Assembly: GCF_019059575.1 (NCBI RefSeq)
Contig: NW_024882714.1
Span: forward strand, 124,001-188,000
From: Amphibalanus amphitrite
Lineage: Eukaryota; Arthropoda; Thecostraca; Balanomorpha; Balanidae
Direction: 5' to 3'
DNA: 64,000 nucleotides
A program made the position numbers and the translations under genes. Each line of letters opens with the position of its first letter. Position 1 is the first letter of the stretch. Of the stretch, positions 46,601-58,976 are shown piece by piece. The notes beneath the pieces were generated by a model. It saw only the letters and a list, made by a program, of their open reading frames with translations. It was not told the origin of the DNA and searched no databases.

Positions 46601-48639
46601 AAGTGATTTTACGGCGCATGGTCTACTGCGCGGCGCTGAATACGGGAACAGATCATATGATCACGATGCCCGTATCGAGATGGGTGTGTTGTAACTGTTG
46701 TGGTTACATCAATGTAAGTACGATTGCCATGCCAGCAGTGTTAGCGAGCTATGATAAAACCGACGCTCTCCTCCATGAGACACCATGTTTCCAAGAATTC
46801 GAAAAGCACGACTTATTTTATCGGTTCTGAGTGTTGCTAGTTGCTACCCACATATCATCTCTCTCTTTTTATCGGTTTATCTGAAACAAACATGGCCCAT
46901 TTCTCAATCCAGATAGGTGCACCGACCCAAACAGCCGATACGATTGATGAAGAGCGCAGCGGGCTGAATTATCTATCTCTATCTATTTGTTCTATTAGAT
47001 TATCTAAAAAGGGCTTCATTCAAAAGTGCGAAACGGCTCTCTCCACAATCCGCAATGTAACACATAGTAGCAGAAAAATGATTAACGATAAAGGCTGTTT
47101 AAATAAGCAAATCAGCCTCATTATGAGACCCGCCGTCACCTTCGTGATTTCATCCCTGCACTGTGGCGGCGGTGTGTGTGTATAAATTCGTTGGTAGCTA
47201 TGCAACACATTACATCGACCAAGTTCCAGACTTCTTAGAACACAGAGCTTAGGGAGTTAGGCGATAATCAAAACATTCTTGGTTGGCATCTTCTGCGAAC
47301 TAATTAGATATATAAACATGCATCAAAAGCAATAAATTAAATTACTTTGGTGCATTGCTCTCATGTCAAACCATAAACAAACGTCATCAGCGTTTTCAAA
47401 TAAAATTATTTAAGTATTGAATGAAAGAATCTCTTAAACATGCAGCAATCTTGAAGACACCTGCATACACACTTCCTTCCTGGCTCAAAGTAACCACCTA
47501 GATATATGTAACTAGCTAACTATATGAAGAGCAATTCGTCAAATAAAAATTTCGATGGACAATGAATGCCTATGTCCTTGCATCCTATATCCTATGTCCA
47601 TTTCTTTCTTTTTTATTTCTGAAATAAACGGAAAAGCATTTTAAAAAGACAAAAAATACCCACTTCATTTGAATGCAGCACAGAACCAAACTCGAGACGA
47701 ATGCAGCATCTATGAAGGCTTCAGCCGTCTTCGGCCGAGGCAACATAAACAAAGTTATACCCGAATGTATCTGCTGGGCTTGGATCGTTCAACGCGGCAT
47801 GTCCTCACCATTACAGAGATGAGACTGGACTGAATGATTTCGACAGATATAGAAATATCAAATAGCCGTGTGATAACTACGCAATGTACCATAGACGGAG
47901 AAAGCGACCGGAATGGTGTTAATCCCAGCAGCTCTTATGGAATCGGCGATAACTGATGGCCCATCAGGCTATCGCTCATCTCATCCGTACGAGTCGAGAG
48001 TGGTCCTTGATCGTCCCTGCTTACGGCGAAACCATCTGAGGAGGTTCGGGAGAATCCCGTCCTCTGAGAAGGCCAACAGATCGGTATCATAAGGCACGCG
48101 GGCCACTCATCTCGGGGCTGGACTGTCGGTCAGCTAGCTCGCACCATCCTAGCGGCCAGACTCGACCTACAGGGTGACGGAAATGCATCTGGTCACTCGC
48201 ACTAGCCTAGCGGAGAGCCTTGGGCGACAGGATAGGCGGTCGGCTCGCCTCCCGATGACTGGCCGGCGTCGTTGGCCGCCGTCCTGCGACTCACTGACCA
48301 GCCTCACCTCTCGTCTGTCCGCATCGTCATGCCGAGCATCTCACGCCAGCCGGGCTCTCACAAAGGATCGGCGCGGGCGGGGCGCCCGCCGGCCGGTCGG
48401 TTTTTCTTCGACAGCGAGGGCAAACAACGGTGAGCTGGGCGCAGCGCCCGCACCGCGTGGTCGGCGGGTCACAACAGGGCGTCTCCCTATCGGACGTCAT
48501 CGCAGAGGGCGTCATCAGATGGCGGCGCCGTCATCCGCCGAGCCGAGTCCGAGAGGTGACAGACCGGCCTGGAGCGGTGGTCGGTTTAAGGGACGACAGA
48601 CGATGTTAGGCAGATGTGACAGACTGGAGCGTCACTCAC

Positions 48640-48715
48640 TGCAGGCAGCCGCAGATGAAAAGATGACAGAGATTAAAAGGCAAATGTGAATACTGGACAC
48701 AGGAGCATTGATCAT
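48640..48715 (-). CDS. Candidate signal-peptide exon upstream of PVF (weak)
   Basis: An ATG at 48715 with A at -3 opens a 25-codon frame whose product has a hydrophobic core and small residues before a cysteine (ICLLISVIFSSAAAC), as in a secretory signal peptide. It stops at a good GTGAGT donor, phase 1. It lies on the right strand upstream of the PVF exons. Against it: the next known exon (42297) needs phase 0, so another exon would have to lie between, and I could not find one. There are no basic residues before the hydrophobic core. Confidence 0.25.
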
Positions 48716-51700
48716 ACTGGCTACTGCAGGCCAGCCAGAGATGAAGAGGAGAAGTCGGGTGACGGAGGATGTATGAAAGAGGTGCAGACTGAAACATTGG
48801 AGAGCCTTATGAGAGTGACAAATTAGTGCTGTCAGTGAAGCACCAGATATTGTAGACCCGCTCAAACAGCGCGAAAAGTACGGGTTATGCCAGTCCTTCG
48901 ACGCTCTCTTCTCGAGCTTTCGCGGGGTGATTCATTCGTACGGCGCCCAGTGCCCTGTCCTACATGTCCGCAAGTTACAACTAATCAACCGCAATAACAC
49001 AGTGTGCTGCAACTGCGCAACTGAAGTGCATCCTTTACATCGTTAGCCATCACCGGGGAAACCCGGTCCATTGTCCAGTAAGAGCTCGTTGCAAATGAAA
49101 TAAACAGTTGACTGCAGCTAAACACGGTCGCCTCGGCCCGTCATGTCCACATGGAATGGTTCCTGGGCTGTTTGCGCTGGCAATGGGTCATAGGGTTCTA
49201 CCGATAACTGAAGTACCTACTCATCAATATTGCATCAGCTTCCTCCAAGAAAATCCAGTTATTCTGTGGTGCATGGTATGTAGAACCCCGCCATACGCTA
49301 CCAGCATGACGTTGCTTTTCTTTGCGAAATATCCATCAAGAGGGAACAATGTCAACAAAACTGCGAAATCTACGCCAATGGAACGTAATTATCCGGTACT
49401 AGCGTCCCTATGCATATAGTTCAATTCATTAGCACATCACAACAGCGATGCTAAACACGGATCGAACACCGCCCTGGCCATTGTTTAGGCGTCAGCCCCT
49501 CACCCAACCCGAACGCCAGACACCCACATCTCAACGAAAACAAACCAATGCCTATTTAGCGATGAACTGCAGACGTACCCCAGCCAGCAACATGCCGTCG
49601 AGCCGGTAACAGGCGAACCGCCGGTCTCACAGCGCGAACATTGTGTCGGCAGAGTGCGGCCTTGAGACCGCCCAGTTTACAGAATGAGCCGACAACTTCC
49701 CTCCGGCGGGCCGCCACCTCGCGAGCTGTTTTCTCAAACGGTTTGCAGCGCGTCTCACGTCTACCCGCCGCCCACGCCTTCCGACTACCTCATCGTGTCA
49801 CGAACGGGGCAGCCGGCCGTACCGGCCTCGCCTGCTCCTCACAAACGGCCGACAAACGCGCCGAGATGGTTCAGAAAACATCAACGAAATGTCGTTTAGA
49901 GGACGTCGGCCACCCGCCTAGAGCACGTCGTTTGCACGGCACGGCACGTCTCCGCACGCCACGCCACGCCACGGCACGAGATGCTCACGCTTTGCTGTAC
50001 GGTGGCAAGGCCATCAACATGGCATGCAACACAGACGCGCCGTGATGAGTGGTCCAAAAATGAAGGATAGTGAACGAGATGCTTCACCGTAGCTACGTTT
50101 TGCACAACAAAGCACTGCTAGAAGTTCGACCGCTGACAGAAAACTCGTCTCCTGGGATCTCGTCCGATAATTTCTGGAACACGTCATCACCCAGGCAGCT
50201 GGCCGGGGAGGGCGAAGGTAACGCCGTGGGGGTCCGGTCTGGTGTGATCCTCAGATCACTCACTTGATCAGCCGAGCGTGATCGGAGATCAGTTGATCAC
50301 TAATGAGCACCGTCGAGCCGTCATGCTCCAGCTGTGATCAAGGGTCGCCCGCTGGCGGCCGCGGCGATCGGTAAACATGCACCGGGTGTCTGGAAGGAGG
50401 CCCGGCCGGCGCCACGACCGCCGAGCATTTGGGTGGGAAATGAGCAATTTGCTTCACAGGGAACGAGCGAGTTGCTCGCCCGGAGAACGAAAGATTTACC
50501 CTCGAACGCCCGATCCGCTCGGCGCAGAATCAACGATCCGTTTACCGGAGAAGGAACGATCCCCTCTCCTGTGATTTATTCTATCCCATGATTTACTGAA
50601 GTTTGCGGACTACTGGTTTTAACCGCAACCCCGAGAAGGAATAATGATATCGCCACCAGAACCGGCTTTGCCTACCAAACAGCCCCGTAATCACTGCTGT
50701 CTCGCGAGCTTTGCATCGAGACGCTCTTGCACGAGCATTATGTGGCCTATTCGCGCTGAGTTTGCGCATGCCAATCGCTGCGATTCATGGAGCTTGCAAT
50801 GATACGTCACCGGTCAGCGGATTCCATTGTATTGCATGGGTCGGGCATGCGACCATGACGGCACACTAACGCACAGGTCGCGTGCGAGATTGCATCAAGA
50901 TGTGTGATCGCTACTTTCGTTAATTGAGAGAGACTCGACCGAAAGAGCGTGTCTGGCGCCATTTTTGTGGTCATGTTAATGTTATATGTCAAGTATTTGG
51001 TTCGCTTTCGTGCAAGAATGTCGTCACTTGCCCACAATGTGGGTTCTCATCAGCTATAGCACATTTCCTCGGACTTCAATCAGTGAGACTCCATGGCCTC
51101 TGAGTTTTCAGGAATCGGACATGCCTAATGCGATTCTTTCAATAAAATTGACAACTGAGTGATGAACGACAAGAACATCCTGTTCATTTTGTTGCAACGG
51201 ATGCTTGCTGCTTTTGCAAGATTGACAGACGCTAAATAAATAACCAACCTTAAAGCTTACTCCCGATCTGGAAAACAAAACTGAAACCCGCTCGACCTCT
51301 CAACTCCATGCACATTTGTGACGTCCAACACCCCGGCATCCAAGCAGCCGCATGCCCCGCCGTCCTCGCTGCAGAGCCGGGTATAGCTCTCCCCTCACGT
51401 GTCACTGGTGGCTGCCGCCGCGGGTTCATGACAGACGTGAGTTGTGAGGTCGCTGGAATGCGCCCGGATAGTGACACTGAGCCCGGGCGGCCGCGGGGCG
51501 GCGCGGGGCGGGGCGGGGCGGCGAGACGGGGCGGGGTGGGGTGGTGGCTGACACACAAGTCCCACCGCTGCCACAGCCGCCACTGCCACGTCACGGAGAC
51601 ATAGCTGTTCGTCTGGGACAGCTGTTGCCTGGTGTCGTGCCATGCTCGATCCCTGCAACCCCCCTCGACCCTCGACCCCCCCCCCCCGACCAACCACCAG

Positions 51701-54074
51701 ACGCGGTCTACCCGCCGTCGCCTCTGCGGTCGGGTTAGCCGGAACAGGTGGCGGGTAATGCGAGGAATGCATGCGTGCCAAGTATCACAGCGGGACCGCT
51801 AGGCACGCGTCTCCGGGTGGCGGTGGGGTGGGGGGTGGGGGGAGGGGGTCGGCTCGGCACTCAGCAGTCAGCAACGCATAATGTTCGGGACTCGACGGTG
51901 GGATTGCAGGAACTCCGGCCGAGTGTCGTCTCTCCCTCCACGGACTACGTCATGAAAAGGCCGTCAGTTCCCTGTGTTGGAAGCGGTGACATACCAACGC
52001 CTTTTGCCTATTCGAAAAGACTGGGCAAGATTGAATTGGGCGGTTGGTCTAATATAGGGTCGTAAAGGGACGGAGAGAAAACCGAAACCGAACGAAATGA
52101 TCGGGAAGTAACGGTTCATCGATACTCAGTCATCAGTCAGTTAATGAAATGGGCAGACACTAGACAGTCGACAGCCAGCTAGCCAGAAAGACAGCCAACC
52201 AGACAGGGTCAGACAAGACAGACAGACAGACGGTTATTCCATACGGCAGGAGCGGAAATGACAAGGTCTGAGCAGATGCGCTAAATGTAAATGTCGAAAC
52301 AGGTTTCGGCACATGTCGCCTCTCAAATGCCTCGGAATGAATGCATAGTAATGGGACTCGCCAGGGTGGGCACTGGGCAGCCCTCGCCGTCATGCATATG
52401 CTCACACCTCCCGGCCAAGCCAGTACGGTACCTCTATTCAGATTTCAGCCAACATCCCCAGGCTGTGACATCACATGATAAATAACGCTGACTATGGGGT
52501 GACCCAATAGAATAAATTCAATACAATAAGCAGCGGATGGACGCATAAATCACATGTGACGTGTCTCCTGCCACCAAGGTTTCACCGTGTCCACCGCAGA
52601 GATTTATCCCCACCCTGCTCCACATCTGTCAAGCCTTGCACAACACACAGACCGCGTTCGTCCGAAACTAAACGTCCGAGGGCGTTCTGCTCGCCCCAAA
52701 TAGAGAACAGAACCGCTCGGGTTACACGACCGGCCGGCTCTGAAGTCCGTGACCTCATGCCCAAAGGACGCCGGGAATCCGCCGTCTCGTGTCTCGGCTG
52801 GTGCCCTGGTGGCGCAGGCCGCATGCCACTCGCGCCAGACCGGCGCGTGGCGAGCGGTCGCCATGGAGCCGCACACGCCAGCAATCCTGCTGCAATTACT
52901 GACAGTTATCTGGCCAGATAGGGCGGCCGCTGCAGCATGAGGCTTACGAGAACCGTCAGTGCTTAGCTGGTAAAGTGAGAGCTTCGGTAAACGTGTCCAT
53001 GTCGATGGGAAATTCTGCTGGCTAGTTGAGATACCGCACATGGAAAGTTGCGTGCAACGTCAACGAGACAAGTTTGCACTGATGATGGGCACTTTCCAGG
53101 CAGCGTCCAGACACCACACGGATGATCGTTGCGTACACTCGGAAGCCGTTTTAGAGTGCATGCGGCAGACGGAGCCCGTGCTAGTGAATGGTGATAAAGG
53201 CGGCAGCGAGTTCCTGCTAGCGCCAGCACGGCGGATGATTGTCCCAGCGATCCGACAAGCCGTCCGGACCGGCCGGCCGCCTCTCGGACCCCTGAGCCGA
53301 GACGCCGGGGTGCCTTATTGGGACGGTCGCTGGATGGGGCCCGCTGAGCAGATAGCGGCTGTCAGATAGGGGCACAGAGAGCCAACCATAGCCAGGCCGC
53401 TGCCCAGACGATCGTGTCGCCCCACCGGCGGCCCAGGTCGACAGGAGGTGCATGTCGGCCGCGCGACGGGGAAGCAGATCGGCCAGAAAAGGACACCGGC
53501 CGACGGCTCGACAAATGGGGAACAGAAGTCGGCAAAATGAAGGTGACCCTATATAGCGCCGGGGAAGGTGACGTGAGTGATTTGTGGGCCGCATAAATAA
53601 CTGGTTTTTGCTTTATGTTGGTTTGTAAATCTGAATAGAATGCCTAAAAATTGGGACGCTGGTCATGACGACGCACGGCAGATTGATTTTAATTTAATTA
53701 GAAAGAGAGTGAAGAGTAGAATCTCGGTGCCACTGATGCAAGCTTATGGCATGCACTTATGCACTATGCTTATCCAAATGCAGCCTTACCATACTCTGTC
53801 CTCTGCATGTCGCCTTGACAGCTAGGTATACCCTGAGCTGTGGCATGACCAAACAGAACGAGCGGCATTCCAGTAGCCGCAAACACAGTCGATGACGTCA
53901 CCCATTTTTGTTGACTGGATGAAAGAAAACCATTCCCGACTTTGAAGCGAATTATTTGATTTACGTTTACGTGAGCTGTGAAGACTCGTCACAAATCTTT
54001 GACATGCAGTGGCGCAGCCAGGGGGGGGTCAGAGGGTCAGCTGACCCCCCCGAAATTTCTGTCAGGGGCCCGCT

Positions 54075-54180
<106 letters not shown>

Positions 54181-54244
54181 AGGGAGGGAGGAGAGAGGTC
54201 CTAATCTAATCGGACGAGCCCGCTTCGAGAAATGCCTATACTGG

Positions 54245-54955
54245 GGCACCACGGGTGAGGGGCCGGCCTGGGGCCCCAGGTGGACGGGGCCCGGGCCCCC
54301 GGGAGAACGGGCCCGGGCCCCCTGGGTGGATGGGGCCCGGGCCTCCCGTGGATGGGTCCGGGCCCCCGGGAGAAGGGACCCAAGGCCCCGGACCCTCGGT
54401 TGGATGGGGCCCGGGCCCCGGGCCCCCGGGAGAACGGGCCCGGGCCTCCCGGAGAACGGGCCCGGACCCCCGGGAGAACTGGCCCGGGCCCCTGGGAGAA
54501 CAGGCCCGGGCCCCCGTGGATGGGTCCGGGCCCCCGCGAGAACGGGCCCGGGCCCCGGGAGAACTGGCCCGGGCCCCCCGTGGATGGGTCCGGGCCTCCC
54601 GGAGAACGAGCCCAGGCCACCGGGAGAACTGGCCCGGGCCCCTGGGAGAACGGGCCCGGGCCCCCAGACAACGGGCCCGGGCCCCCTGGATGGATGGGAC
54701 CCGGGACCCCGTAGATGGGTCCGGGCCCCGGGAGAACGGGCCCCGGGCCCCGGGTGGACGGGGCCCGGACCCCCGAGTGGATGGGGCCCGCGCCCCCGGG
54801 AGAAACGGGCCCGGGCCCCCGGATGGATGGGGCCCGGGCTCCCTGGTGGACGGGCCCCGGAGCCCCGGGTGGACGGGGCCCGCGCCCCCGTGTGGATAGG
54901 GCCCGCGCCCCCGTGTGGATAGGGCCCGGGCCCCCGGGTGAATGGGGCCCGCTAG
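54245..54955. repeat. GGGCCC-rich minisatellite
   Basis: About 700 bases made of GGGCCCGGGCCC cores alternating with spacers GGGAGAACGG and GTGGATGGG, roughly every 20-30 bases. It is open in several frames on both strands, giving Gly-Pro-rich collagen-like strings, but without a start context, signal or Gly-X-Y register that would support a real collagen. Self-complementary GGGCCC cores make it prone to hairpins. Confidence 0.88.
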
Positions 54956-55401
54956 GGTGACCCGCTTGCTCCGCAACGCTAATAAGGGGTATTTTCGATC
55001 GGTGGGCGTTTGGTTGGTCTTGTGTCCATGGGTTATGTATCCATTTCGGTCGTTTGCTTTTTGACGGCTAAGCATTTTGGTTTGGGAAAAATATCCATCG
55101 CATCGAGGTGCTCGTGTCTGATAAGCATGTTTTCTACTATAGAAGTTCCCCTCCTGACGCCGTCCCGGGCGGGTGCTCGCTGGGCGCGGCGCCGTTCCGG
55201 CCGACGTGACCGCGATACCCGCCCCGGCGAACCCCTCTGCCGTGTGTGTGATTGTGGGTGTGTGTGCGGGCAATCAGTGTGATCAGTGTCATTGTTGCCG
55301 TTTCGCGACGACTGAGGACTCCTACCGGACCGGACCGCCTCTCCGTTACCGAGGCTGTCTGCCGTCCGACGATCGACACCCACCCAGGCCGTGCCACCAT
55401 C

Positions 55402-56379
55402 ATGCACCGTGACCTGCTCCGGCTTCTCGTGCTGCTGGCGTCCGTGCGCCTGCTGACCGTCACCGTGCTCCGTGACTGCCGCCCGCCCGTGCTCCGTGCC
55501 CGCTCTGGCCACTCCGTGACTCTGCCGCCGCACGGGGACCGTCTAGCTCGCGCTGTGCTGACCCGACCGCCGGGACGCCCCAGGGAGGTGTCTCACGGTG
55601 CACGTGCACCCAGCGACTCTCCAGCGGTGCTCCGCCGTGTGGCCTCCGACCCCAATCAGCCCACCGCGCCGGGTCACAGGTTGAGAGCCACTGGCGCGGC
55701 TGACCTTGGCCGGAGCGCGGACGCGCCTGGTGCACCCGTCGCGCGGACTCCACTGGCGGCCGGGCCGCCTACATCGGTCGGCCGGGGCAAGAGGCGCGGC
55801 CGGCGCTCCCGGCGGCGCGGCTGCAGGGGCGGCGAGCGCTGGAGGGCGGCGGCGGCGCGGGGAGAGCTGCGAGCCTGCACCCTTAACATTCAATCGCTCA
55901 AGCCCAAGGTCGTGGAGCTACGTCACGAGCTGGAGCAATGCAAATACGACATCGTCCTTCTCCAGGAAACCTGGCTGTGCCCGCGACTCAACAACCGTCT
56001 CATGGTCTTCCCTGGCTTCACTGTCACGCGAGCCGACCGTCCTGATGGGCGCGGGTACGGCGGTGTGGCCATTCTTCACAAAAGTGACATTAAAACCACG
56101 GTGCTAAAAACTCCTGAGATCGACAATAACCAATGCAAGCTTGAGTCGCTGTGGTGTCACATCAAGTGGGATCGGCACCAGCTGTTGCTTGCGTCACTGT
56201 ACTGCCCGCCGCGCCACACTCAGGCCGCCCTCGACCATGACATCGATGAACTTGATAAACAGCTCCAGCTCGCTCTCATGACTTATCCGCAGTGTCCAAT
56301 CGTACTCGCCGGCGACCTCAACTGTAACATGCTCAACACTCAAAGCAGCTTCGGGCGCGATAAACTAAGTGAATTTTAG
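55402..56379 (+). CDS. LINE ORF, first part: N-terminal basic region and endonuclease
   Basis: The ATG at 55402 (context CATCATGC, A at -3) is the first ATG in a frame open from further upstream, where only TTG/GTG could start. Residues 1-155 are Arg/Pro/Ala-rich and basic, without a zinc knuckle that I can see. From residue 156 an apurinic-type (EEP) endonuclease begins: CTLNIQSLKPK, then LLQETWL with the catalytic Glu at 189, GYGGVAI, and AGDLNCN at 303-309 with its Asp and Asn. The frame ends in TAG at 56377-56379 just before the last endonuclease strands, which continue in the next frame (LLDLVIT near 56440). This is a frame break within one original ORF. Confidence 0.8.
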   Translation: MHRDLLRLLVLLASVRLLTVTVLRDCRPPVLRARSGHSVTLPPHGDRLARAVLTRPPGRPREVSHGARAPSDSPAVLRRVASDPNQPTAPGHRLRATGAADLGRSADAPGAPVARTPLAAGPPTSVGRGKRRGRRSRRRGCRGGERWRAAAARGELRACTLNIQSLKPKVVELRHELEQCKYDIVLLQETWLCPRLNNRLMVFPGFTVTRADRPDGRGYGGVAILHKSDIKTTVLKTPEIDNNQCKLESLWCHIKWDRHQLLLASLYCPPRHTQAALDHDIDELDKQLQLALMTYPQCPIVLAGDLNCNMLNTQSSFGRDKLSEF

Positions 56380-58673
56380 TGCGATATTCTCTCAGCCAGC
56401 ATGTAACGTGTCCGACATTCAATTCCGGTTCCCTGTTGGACCTGGTGATTACCAATGCAGGCTGTGCTGTGTCTCGGTCCGGAGTGTACCACTGCCATTT
56501 TAGTCCGCATCGCTTTGTACGTTTTGATTTATCCGTCCCCCGACCACGCCACAAGCCCATTTTAACCCAAAGTAGGTCCTTGCGTAATGTCGATGTACCA
56601 TCACTGCATTTCGATTTGGCCTCAGCCGACTGGCAGTCTGGTTTTGCGTCCCGGACCGTGTCCGAACAGTGGCGGAGTTTTGTGAGAGTGTTTACCCCTA
56701 TTTTGGACGCCCATGCGCCTACTCGGACCGTTAAGATCCGGAACCCGTCTGCCCCACCTGTCACCGCCGCGACCAGGGATCTGATGCGCCGCCGGCGGGC
56801 AGCGCTGCGGGCTGACGGACACGGGTCTGACGCGTACCGGGACGCCAACCGGGCCGTACGGGCCGCAATACGCAGTGACAGCCGAGCGGACATTGCCAAC
56901 CGCATTCAGGAGCAGGGCCCTCACACACTGTGGCGCAATATCAGACAGCATGTAGCGGGAAAACAGCCATCACAGAGGACTGTGCCCCTGGTGTCCGCTG
57001 GTGATATGAACGCGTACTTTGTTAACGTTGGGCCGAAAGTCGCGCGCGAGGTGAGACTACAGGGGAGTGAACCGAGTATCCCCGGTAGGCTGCCGCGAGT
57101 GGGAGCGTGCGCCTTTGCCGTGTCTGCCATCGACCTCTGTACACTTAACAGCGTCATATTAAGCATGCCCGGAACCTCGGCCTGCGGGGTCGATGGCATA
57201 TGTGTCCGAGTCATAAAAATGTGTCTACCTGTGATCAGCCACATACTGCTGCATTTGGTTAACTCGTGCCTTACTCGATGTGATATCCCTGCGGAGTGGA
57301 AACACTCCCTCGTCAATCCCATCCATAAATCCGGCGATCCTTCCAATCCCGTCAACTTCAGGCCCATATCCATCATCCCAGTTATATCCAAAATAGTTGA
57401 GCGAGTGGTGCAGCGACAGCTGTACCACTACCTCACCATCAACCACCTCCTTTCCGACACCCAACACGGCTTCCGCACTCGCCATTCCACCGAAACGGCA
57501 CTGGTAACCATTTCGGATCGCGCTCTCCTGGCTAACGATCAAAATCAAATTTCGCTCCTCTGCCTGCTTGATCTTAGTAAATGTTTCGATGTCATAGACC
57601 ATTCTAAGCTTCTTCAAAAACTTCAGTTACACGGTGTGGACACTGCATGGTTTGAGGCGTACCTGCAGAACCACACACAGAGCGTCAGCTTCACTGATGT
57701 CTCTGGCAACAGGCAGATATCAACCGCGCTTCCGAACAACATGGGCGTTTTTCAAGGTTCGGCACTAGGTCCCCTCTTATACACCGTCTTTTCAAACGAC
57801 CTCAGCCTGTTCGTGCCGGATGCGACCGTTGTCCAGTACGCGGACGACACCCAGGTCATGGTCTGCGGCAACAGGACAGCCCTGTCAGATCTGACTGAGC
57901 GCATGGAACAGGCCCTTTCCTCTCTCGACCTCTGGTTCCGCGCAAATTCTCTCAAGGTGAACCCCGACAAAACTCAGTTGATAGTTTTTGGCAGTAAACA
58001 AAATCTGCGGAACATCACACCTTTCGGCGTCAAATTCCGCGAGCGTACAATCCAGCCCGTCTTAGAAGTTAAAAATCTAGGGGTGGTCTTTGATCGCCAC
58101 CTGTCCTGGGACGCCCATGTTCAAGAAATTACGCGCAAATGCTTCGGGATCCTCATTGGCCTGTCGCACATCCGTCACTATCTTCCGGTCGAGGTCCTCC
58201 CCACCATCGTAGCCGCCCTGGTGCTTTCCCGCGTCCGCTACTGCCTCCCTGTGTACGGCAACGGCAGCCGAAAGAATCTAGACAAGATTCAAAAAGTGAT
58301 TAACTTTGCTGCGCGTGTCGTATCAGGTCGAAGGAAGTTCAGCCGTTCAGCGGACGTCAGGGCGGCACTGGGGTGGCTCGATGCGGAGGACCTATTTAAA
58401 TTTCATACGCTCGCATTACTCCACAAAATTTGCATGCATCACACACCAGTGTCGCTTTCATCCTCACTCCAAACAAACCGTGAGGCACGAGAACGGAGCA
58501 CTCGACATGATGATGACCTGCGTCTGCCACGTGTACGGACGGAGACTGGGAGGCGCCGGTTCTTGTACCGTGCACCGATGCTGTACAATGGCCTCCCAGT
58601 GGAAATGCGCACGATGACAGTCGCCAATTTTAATCACGCTCTCAAGCGAGTTATTAGCACGAGGGAAACATAG
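56379..58673 (+). CDS. LINE ORF, second part: endonuclease end and reverse transcriptase
   Basis: An open frame of 764 codons without a good ATG at its start, so it is the continuation of the preceding frame. It begins with the end of the EEP domain (SGSLLDLVIT). The reverse transcriptase follows: NPIHKSGDPSNPVNFRPIS near residue 310-330, QHGFRTRHSTETAL, LLDLSKCFDVIDH, GVFQGSALGPLLYT, and the catalytic YADD at 487-490. The thumb-like LKVNPDKTQL and VKNLGVVFDRHLSW and the C-terminal RVRYCLPVYGN region complete it. All key RT residues that I can judge are intact. It reverse-transcribes the element's own RNA at the nicked target. Confidence 0.88.
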   Translation: MRYSLSQHVTCPTFNSGSLLDLVITNAGCAVSRSGVYHCHFSPHRFVRFDLSVPRPRHKPILTQSRSLRNVDVPSLHFDLASADWQSGFASRTVSEQWRSFVRVFTPILDAHAPTRTVKIRNPSAPPVTAATRDLMRRRRAALRADGHGSDAYRDANRAVRAAIRSDSRADIANRIQEQGPHTLWRNIRQHVAGKQPSQRTVPLVSAGDMNAYFVNVGPKVAREVRLQGSEPSIPGRLPRVGACAFAVSAIDLCTLNSVILSMPGTSACGVDGICVRVIKMCLPVISHILLHLVNSCLTRCDIPAEWKHSLVNPIHKSGDPSNPVNFRPISIIPVISKIVERVVQRQLYHYLTINHLLSDTQHGFRTRHSTETALVTISDRALLANDQNQISLLCLLDLSKCFDVIDHSKLLQKLQLHGVDTAWFEAYLQNHTQSVSFTDVSGNRQISTALPNNMGVFQGSALGPLLYTVFSNDLSLFVPDATVVQYADDTQVMVCGNRTALSDLTERMEQALSSLDLWFRANSLKVNPDKTQLIVFGSKQNLRNITPFGVKFRERTIQPVLEVKNLGVVFDRHLSWDAHVQEITRKCFGILIGLSHIRHYLPVEVLPTIVAALVLSRVRYCLPVYGNGSRKNLDKIQKVINFAARVVSGRRKFSRSADVRAALGWLDAEDLFKFHTLALLHKICMHHTPVSLSSSLQTNREARERSTRHDDDLRLPRVRTETGRRRFLYRAPMLYNGLPVEMRTMTVANFNHALKRVISTRET

Positions 58674-58976
58674 GAATGCGTGTTTTACTACTAGTTACTC
58701 GCTGTCGTCGTCATTATTGTCTTATTTTAGTTTTTCCCTTTTTATTATGCCCGTTTTAGTTTATGTGCATGTGGAAAGTGTGAATGTCTTTTTATATACT
58801 GCATTTCACAACTTGACTGATGGCAAGGAATAGCCACTATGAGTGGATTTGCCTGAATAAAAATTGGTATTGGTATTGGTATTGGTAGAACATGTCATGT
58901 GTAATTTATAACAAAGGTTGACGCAGGCTTTTAAAAAATGAAAGCCATCGATGAATTACTATGTAGAGGTTTGGAA

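Larger units (their letters stand above)
42298..53998. other. 11.7 kb without a supported gene
   Basis: Presumably PVF 5' region and/or intergenic. It holds an ATAC microsatellite, a single mariner-type end (CAGGGTGTCACAAAAACGGG at about 42600) and GC/CpG-rich blocks at about 44100-44600, 48170-48620, 49640-50040, 51330-51870 and 52560-53560. The block at 51480-51545 and that at 44287-44312 contain GGGG-run arrays. The many short open frames in the GC-rich blocks overlap on both strands and show no domain that I know. The AT-rich parts (45000-47900) show nothing further. Confidence 0.5.
55000..58887 (+). mobile_element. CR1/L2-group LINE, nearly full length
   Basis: A non-LTR retrotransposon with endonuclease and reverse transcriptase and a 3' end of AATAAA followed by four ATTGGT units (58863-58886). 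The short 3' repeat and the domain style (LCLLDLSKCFDVIDH, FQGSALGPLLYT, YADDTQ, VKNLGVVFD) fit the CR1/L2 group. The 5' boundary is uncertain, somewhere after the minisatellite at about 54960-55140. One frame break separates the endonuclease and RT frames; otherwise the RT frame is open for 764 codons. It lies inside the hAT-like element, so it inserted later than that element. Confidence 0.85.
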
